From Hyphodiscus hymeniophilus (taxonomy: Eukaryota; Ascomycota; Leotiomycetes; Helotiales; Hyphodiscaceae), in NCBI GenBank assembly GCA_016508695.1, contig VNKQ01000010.1, forward strand, positions 1,674,001 to 1,738,000: a stretch of 64,000 nucleotides of DNA. Reading direction: 5' to 3'. The notes beneath the pieces were generated by a model, which was not told the origin of the DNA, did not search any database, and saw nothing but the letters and a program-made list of their open reading frames with translations. The position numbers were made by a program, and so were the translations under genes. Positions 58,668 through 64,000 of the stretch are shown here, in pieces. Every line of letters starts with the position of its first letter. Position 1 is the stretch's first letter.

Positions 58668-60321
58668 TTATGTTGATACATCACCCCCAAAGCCAACGGG
58701 CCTCCTCTTTCCACCACTCTCCGGCACGATCGCCATAGCTTTATACACTTTCCCCATCCCGCTCCCACCTCGATCCACCAGTCTATTCCACGAACTCTCG
58801 ACCCTCTCCCTCTTTTCCCTATCGCCTCCCAATCCGTTCATCAATATCTCCGCCCTCTCTCTGATGCCCATACCCAGTAAGAACGACCCCTGCTCAACAG
58901 GACCATGGACTTCCACGCCCGGCGACGCACCCAGCGCTGCTTCAGCAAGAGCTACAAAGTCCACGTCTGCAGACAGATCTACCAGCCCTGGTGCGCTGAG
59001 AGGAGACACGCGTTTATGCTCTCGGATTCCCCTCAACGAGTTCGTGGGGATTGTATCCGCGGGACCATAGTCTAGGATAATTGCTGCTCCAGATGGGCGC
59101 GGCTTGGGATGGTCGTTGCTGCCGCCGATTCGGCGCGCGAATTCCTGGGCATAAGCGTGGGACTCGGGTGATATCTCGATCAAAGAATCAGGAGCGGACT
59201 TCAGCGCTCGATAGCGGGGTGAGATTTCGGGTAGGTATAAACTGTGGGGCGTAGCAGCTTTGGAGAGCGTGAGCCGGAATTCCGGGGGCGGGTTTGAGGA
59301 TTTTTGAGATTCGGAAGTGTGGAGTTCTGTGTGTGTTGCGCCGGGAGGGGTGGGTGAAATGACCAGTTCTCTCCATTGTGGTCCTTTCGCTTGGGTACTT
59401 TTGGCCGCTTCGGGAGAGAGTGTGTGAGATCCTGTCGGGGTTTGAATGGAGCTCTGAGCAGAGTCGGAGGGACCTATTGACTGAAAGGCATGTATGGGAA
59501 GGGCGTCGAAGAACTCGTGGGCGACGATGAATGGAGACCTTTCGGCATCTGCTATACTGTCAGAACGAGCGGTGCACATGATACCAGAGTTCTTACCAGA
59601 AGGCACGAAACGAATATTCTCTGTCCATATGACGGGCAGGTTTGCATATTTACTTGTGCTTTGATGTCCTATAGACGTTTCAATCATAGGCGCATCCCCG
59701 CACAGCAGTTTTTTCTGCGCATCTCTTAATGAAGGACTTGCTTCCACCAGATATATAGCTTCTATACTCGAGGCCATTGGTTTGAAGTTTCTTATTGTCT
59801 ACGAAATATATCAGCTCATGTGTCACAAAGCTTGTAGGAAGGCATACACGCAGCATATCATCCATCAGCGTCCCTCTTCCAGGACCTATCTCAACAAGTT
59901 CCACGCCCTTGCTCTTCCTCCCCTGTGCCATCCATTCCGCCACAAACCATATACCAATAAGTTCTCCAAATACCTGTGATATTTCAGGAGATGTTATGAA
60001 ATCTCCCTTTTGTCCGAATTGGTCTCGATCTTCCTGCTTCGACATGTAATAGCCACCCAGATCGGACGTCAAGCACATTCGCATGAAAGCTGCCAGAGGA
60101 ATTGGGCCTGTAGCCTATAATATGCATTAGCTGATGTGTTATAGCAGTTTAAATACGAGCTTAAGTACTGTGATAGCTTCAGACAGCTGTTTTGCAAGCG
60201 GTGTTGACCATTGCCTCGTCTCCGTAGATGACCACCTCACAGCCTTGCAGGGAAGGCCATAATTCCACCTCGTAGCACTGCGGAAGCAATTGCGCGCTTG
60301 AAGAGATATTATTGACCTCAT
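58668..60321 (-). CDS. NDUFAF7: Complex I assembly methyltransferase NDUFAF7 (MidA family)
   Basis: Mitochondrial SAM-dependent arginine methyltransferase that modifies a complex I core subunit early in assembly. Exons: 60169-60321, 59848-60114, 59597-59798 and 58668-59551 (introns 54, 49 and 45 nt), 501 residues. The first exon is an Arg-rich, Ser-rich presequence (MRSIISLQARNCFRSATR). The core has GDFITSPEISQVFGELIGIW, the SAM-binding VELVEIGPGRGTLMDDMLR, EAIYLVEASPSLR, HEFFDALPIHAF and AAIILDYGPAD, in the order of the DUF185/MidA family. An extra ~80-residue Ser/Thr/Pro-rich insert separates the two halves, as in other filamentous fungi. The third intron is 45 nt and a multiple of three; it is called because its removal brings SFVPS-type sequence next to SPFIVAHEFF. 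Divergent from CDK11. Confidence 0.92.
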
Positions 60322-60505
60322 ATTGGGTTTCTCCGATGTTACCACAGCATGGCTCTCAGTATCGTTGATTTCGTCGCGGAGTTGAAGGTTCGATGATTAT
60401 TTGACTGCAGCTCCAAGAAAATCCCCTAGCCTCGTCAAGGACAACAGCCCGCGAATTTTACACCACTCAAGAAGTCACCAACACCCGAATCCCCATATTA
60501 CCACG
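60322..60505. promoter_or_regulatory. 184-nt divergent promoter of NDUFAF7 and CDK11
   Basis: Very short spacing between start codons. No specific element recognised. Confidence 0.45.
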
Positions 60506-61969
60506 ATGAGCAGCAATGGGAAATCACGCTGGGCAGATGACGTGGAAGACGCTGCCGTGGAGACGCAACGAAAGCGCGAGAAGGAGGAAAAGAAACGTCT
60601 GAAAGTCGAGAAGCAGCGCAGGGCGGACGAAGCTGCAGCCGCCGCCGCGAAGCAGCAAGCCGCAGAACAGGAGCAAGCGCGGGCTGCAGAGACACAAGAG
60701 TTATCCTCACGGCCTTCGAAACGGCGGAAGTTATCACCAGAGCCCGTCGCAGGAGAAGCAGAGCTGCCGCCCGCGAAACTCCTCCGGTTCCCTGCTCCAG
60801 AATGGAAGAAATGCCGGAGCGTGGAGGATTATGAGAAATTGAATGATATTGAGGAGGGTGCTTATGGATGGGTGTCTCGTGCGAAGGATAGCGTCACTGG
60901 GAAAGTTGTTGCGCTGAAGAGGTTGAAGATGGAGAATGCACAGGATGGGATACCAGTTACTGGGTTGAGGGAGATACAGACGCTGATGGATTGCGAGCAC
61001 GTCAATATCGTGGCTCTGAGGGAAGTAGTAGTAGGGGAAGACATGAGCAAAGTCGAGAAGTCAGTTATTCCTCTCTAAATCAAGCCCTAGAACAGAATGG
61101 TAAACTAATCGTGGCCGAGCAGTATCTTCCTCGTTCTTGACTTCCTCGAGCACGACCTCAAAACCCTCCTCGAGGAAATGCCCGAGCCCTTCCTACCCTC
61201 CGAGACCAAGACCCTCCTCCATCAACTCGTTTCCGGCGTGGACTATCTACACAACAACTGGATCCTGCACCGCGATCTCAAGACCTCCAACCTCCTCCTC
61301 AACAACCGTGGAGTCCTGAAGATAGCAGATTTCGGAATGGCGCGCTACTTTGGCGACCCGGCCCCAAAGATGACCCAGCTGGTCGTCACGCTCTGGTACC
61401 GCGCCCCGGAACTGCTGCTCGGAGCAGAGCGTTACGGCACCGCGGTCGATATGTGGAGCGTGGGCTGCATATTTGGGGAGCTGTTGACCCGAGAGCCTCT
61501 GCTGCAGGGGAAGAACGAAGTCGATGAGCTGTCGAAGATCTTCGAGCTGTGCGGGATACCGACCGAGGAGACATGGCCCGGCTTCAAGCGTCTCCCCAAC
61601 GGCCGCTCCCTGAGACTTCCCAAGAACCCCGTGTCCCAAGGCTCAGTCCTGCGAGCTAAGTTCCCCTTTCTGACTGCAGCAGGAAGCGGACTGCTTCAAG
61701 GACTGCTGCAACTGAATCCTGCGAAGAGACCGAGCGCGAAAGAAGTGCTGGATAGCACGTATTTCAGGGAAGATCCCAAGATGAAGAGTACCGAGATGTT
61801 CCCTACGTTCCCGAGTAAAGCTGGGCAGGAGAAGAGGAGGCGGAGGGTCACGCCGAATGCTCCTGTCAGAGGGAAGGTCAAGGATCTGGGAGCGGTGGAT
61901 TTCAGTGGGATTTTTGCGGGAAGAGAGGATGAGGAAAGAGGTGGTGGGTTTAGTTTGAAGCTTATTTGA
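60506..61969 (+). CDS. CDK11/PITSLRE-type cyclin-dependent kinase
   Basis: Nuclear Ser/Thr kinase related to CDK10/CDK11, which acts in transcription and splicing. Exons 60506-61059 and 61123-61969 (intron 63 nt) give 466 residues. Residues 1-110 are a basic, coiled-coil-prone region (RKREKEEKKRLKVEKQRR). The kinase domain has a Gly-rich loop EGAYGWV, VALKRLK, the PSTAIRE-like helix PVTGLREIQ (PITSLRE in animals), HRDLKTSN and DFGMAR, with the activation-loop Thr in VVTLWYRAPE. A basic C-terminal tail follows (EKRRRRVT). The splice gives VENIFLVLDFLEHDLKTLL, as in the family. Donor GTCAGT is weak but keeps the frame and motif. The GC-rich 5' leader before 60506 stays open in frame, so the start is chosen for the MSSNGKSRWADD context. 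Confidence 0.93.
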
Positions 61970-62285
61970 AGACAAGCTGATATCAGATATACCCCTACGA
62001 AACTCATGGTTACATGAGTTGCGAGTGTTTGCATCCAGAGACTCTTACATGAGTATCCCCAAAGAGTGAGCGAAGTGTGATAATGTTCTTAATTACTTTA
62101 TTCAGCCTCCGCTATCTATGCAAATCCATCTCAAATCCATAATACACCATGAAGGTCAGATCCAGAACACCAAATCCCCAGCCCGTCCCAAATGAGTGTA
62201 ACATAGCTCTAATTTGTCCCAAGCCATTGATTCCGCAAACATGCTGTGATTTGTTCAATTTTTCCAAGAACCTTTTTTAACCCGG
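61970..62285. other. Intergenic between convergent genes
   Basis: 316 nt of 3' flanks; nothing else seen. Confidence 0.5.
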
Positions 62286-63244
62286 TCACCATATGACACC
62301 GGATCCACCCACAAACCACGTAAAGCTGAGCACCGTGATACAAGCCACTCCAAACACCATTCCAAGCGCTCTCCTTTCCATATCACTCAAAGCCCCACTG
62401 CACGTCGCACATTGATATTCATTGAGTGGCGTATAAGCTTGCGGTGTGTACATCCCAAAAACAAACGAATCAAACGGGGCCAGGTATCCAGCTTGGGGCG
62501 CAGCGCTGATACTGCTGGCCGCATCATAGATGATCAGGGTATAGACCTCGGTCAACAGCGGATCGCTCAAGGCGGTCTGTTGGTACGCATTTGTATCCCA
62601 CGTCACAGCCCCAGTGGCATTTGTAATTGTCTGATTCATAGCAATGGTGTACATCTGCTTGTTCGCGGTGCATGTGGCCATGATATCGAGAGCGGTTGGG
62701 GTCGCGGAAAGTGATGTGTAATTCCAAGCAAAGGTAACGAAATCACCAATTTTGTAAAATTGGGATCCTGATTCGACGTTTGGTGTCAACAAGGAAATGC
62801 CGCCTGCTGGAAGACGTGCATCGTAGGATGTAGTATGTGGTGCGGTAGAGGTTGACTTGTGTGTGCTGGAACCTCCCTTCGTTGTTGAGCCGGTTTGTTT
62901 GGCTGTCCCGGAGGAGCCGCTCGAGGAGCTCTTCTTTGTATTTGAGGCAGTGTCTGTTTTCGATTCCGAGTCCGAGTCTGTGTTTGAGTTTGTGTTCGTG
63001 GCGGATGGGCTCGGTGTTTGTGTGGGCGAAGACGCTGTTTGTCAAGAATTAGTATGGTGAAAGTAGATTCGATGGGTCTAGGCTTGGGAATGCACTCACA
63101 ACTGCTTTGATCTGAATTGTCATTCTGCCTAACAACCAGAGAGTCCACATCTGGTAGCCATCGTGGCCAAGGCCATGCAGCTGTGAAAGTCGAAAGAAGT
63201 AATAGAACGAGAGAGTAGAGTTGAATGTTTTGTGCAGCCCTCAT
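62286..63244 (-). CDS. DUF7137-type cell-surface protein
   Basis: Exons 63100-63244 and 62286-63034 (intron 65 nt) give 297 residues. Signal peptide 1-22 (LYSLVLLLLSTFTAAWPWPRW), then a Ser/Thr/Asp-rich linker with SDSESKTDT and GSSGTAKQTGS, and a conserved C-terminal domain beginning RLPAGGISLLTP and including FYKIGDFVTFAWNYTSLS, TGAVTWDTNAYQ, VYTLIIYDAASS and FGMYTPQAYTPLNEYQCATCSGA. That layout is the fungal DUF7137 domain as I remember it. A C-terminal hydrophobic helix (GMVFGVACITVLSFTWFVGG) could be a transmembrane anchor or GPI signal. Probably a wall or plasma-membrane surface protein; molecular role unknown. Confidence 0.88.
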
Positions 63245-64000
63245 CTTGTTGTTGATCCCGCGGATCTCGGGCTCTCTTTGCCTAAAATATTCACAGCACC
63301 AATGTTTGCCTTTCCGGAATTACTTTATTCAATACAGCGAGAGGTTGGCGGGAACCAGATATCCTCGTAGATATGCTGCGGTTGAAGGCTGTACGCAGGG
63401 CTATCGTTCGTCTTCGTAAAGTTCTTGTTGGTTTCCGAGTGAACGAGAGACGCCACCAAATCCTGTATCCAGCTCCTCCTTTCTCAACGAACAATCGGCC
63501 GAACGAGTGAGGCCAAATGAATGCAAGTAGCGAAAGACGACGTGATTGAGGATGTTGTTAATGGTTGAGTGGAATGAGGAATGAGGAGAAGAAGTTTGGA
63601 TTCAACGACCAGGTCGTTCTCACGCTTATTTGGGTTTAGTGCAGGGGGGTGGTCTATTTTTGAGCTCGTATTCTTTCGCCTCTTCGTGACAAATGTTTAC
63701 TCTCACCACATCTTTTACTCTAGAATGGAAGTTTTGTAGAAATTGGTATTCAATTGCATCTACCTTATCCATAAGTTTAGAAAGGTATATTTCTACAAAG
63801 GCCGGATTTTGTAGAAGTAGCGTTGTACCAGAGCGGACAGCTCGAAATGGCATGTCAGTCACGTGTTTACCTCCTTACTTTCAAGTCCAGTGGCAGCTCA
63901 GTTCTCTCAACCTTGATCATGCTATCCTGAGTGGCCTCTGCATCTAGGTATGCTAGCATCGTTACTAAAAATCAACGTGTCCAGTCCCTAGACCAAAGTC
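63245..64000. other. Right edge: no supported gene
   Basis: 756 nt. Includes the promoter of the DUF7137-type gene and an AT-rich part. A 75-codon minus-strand frame (63626-63853) is open but has no family resemblance. Short repeats are described separately. Confidence 0.4.
63733..63816. repeat. Short inverted and direct TTTTGTAGAA repeats
   Basis: TTTGTAGAAAT at 63733-63743 is repeated as its exact reverse complement ATTTCTACAAA at 63789-63799 (11 bp, 45-nt spacer), and TTTTGTAGAA recurs in direct orientation at 63807-63816. Could fold as a stem-loop or be an eroded mobile-element end. Confidence 0.6.

Noticed and set aside
60360..60400. GGTTCGAT word resembling a tRNA B box
   Set aside because: No matching A box, acceptor stem or cloverleaf around it.

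Overview
The window comes from a filamentous ascomycete (Pezizomycotina). The signs are compact genes on both strands, introns mostly of 45-110 nt with GT...AG ends and CTAAC-like branch sites, and proteins of fungal-only families (a DUF6590-type domain, a DUF7137-type domain, an alpha-aminoadipate-pathway Lys9). Family resemblances lean to Leotiomycetes (Helotiales), but this is an impression and not a test. I built 24 whole gene models, one gene cut by the left edge, and one gene fragment. Exons were joined by hand from splice signals, reading phase and family resemblance. All close in frame except two conserved GTPase genes, each of which is off by exactly one base.

Left part (1-29 kb) is mostly housekeeping: a mitochondrial PPR protein divergent from POL1 (DNA polymerase alpha); RBG1/DRG1; a Spo12-like cell-cycle protein; an acyl-CoA dehydrogenase with a peroxisomal-type C-terminus; a small secreted cysteine protein; LSG1 and LTV1 sharing a 267-nt divergent promoter; SAC3; CBF5; and the N-terminal amidase NTA1. 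LSG1 (60S maturation), LTV1 (40S maturation) and CBF5 (rRNA pseudouridylation) make this a ribosome-biogenesis-rich stretch, with SAC3 (mRNA export) among them.

Middle part (29-46 kb) is gene-poor and lineage-specific. Two paralogous single-pass membrane proteins lie tail to tail (32.1-36.3 kb). Both have a 12-cysteine ectodomain, one transmembrane helix and a long disordered cytosolic tail, and they share two intron positions. A seven-exon gene on the minus strand (39.3-43.1 kb) encodes an N-terminal DUF6590-type domain fused to about 900 residues of a fungal family of unknown function. A small cupin follows.

Right part (45.7-63.2 kb) holds LYS9 divergent from a Derlin (DER1), a wall-type GH5 glucanase with a repeat-rich linker, an SDR with an altered catalytic motif, a membrane protein whose tail is built from a 15-bp minisatellite, a 126-residue unknown, NDUFAF7 divergent from a CDK11-type kinase, and a DUF7137-type cell-surface protein. 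An inverted partial copy of the minisatellite gene's 3' end lies at 53.2 kb, next to a 23-bp tandem array. The remaining gaps (25-27, 29-32, 36-39 and 51-53 kb) show no gene I can support. I saw no tRNA, rRNA, intact transposon or CRISPR array.
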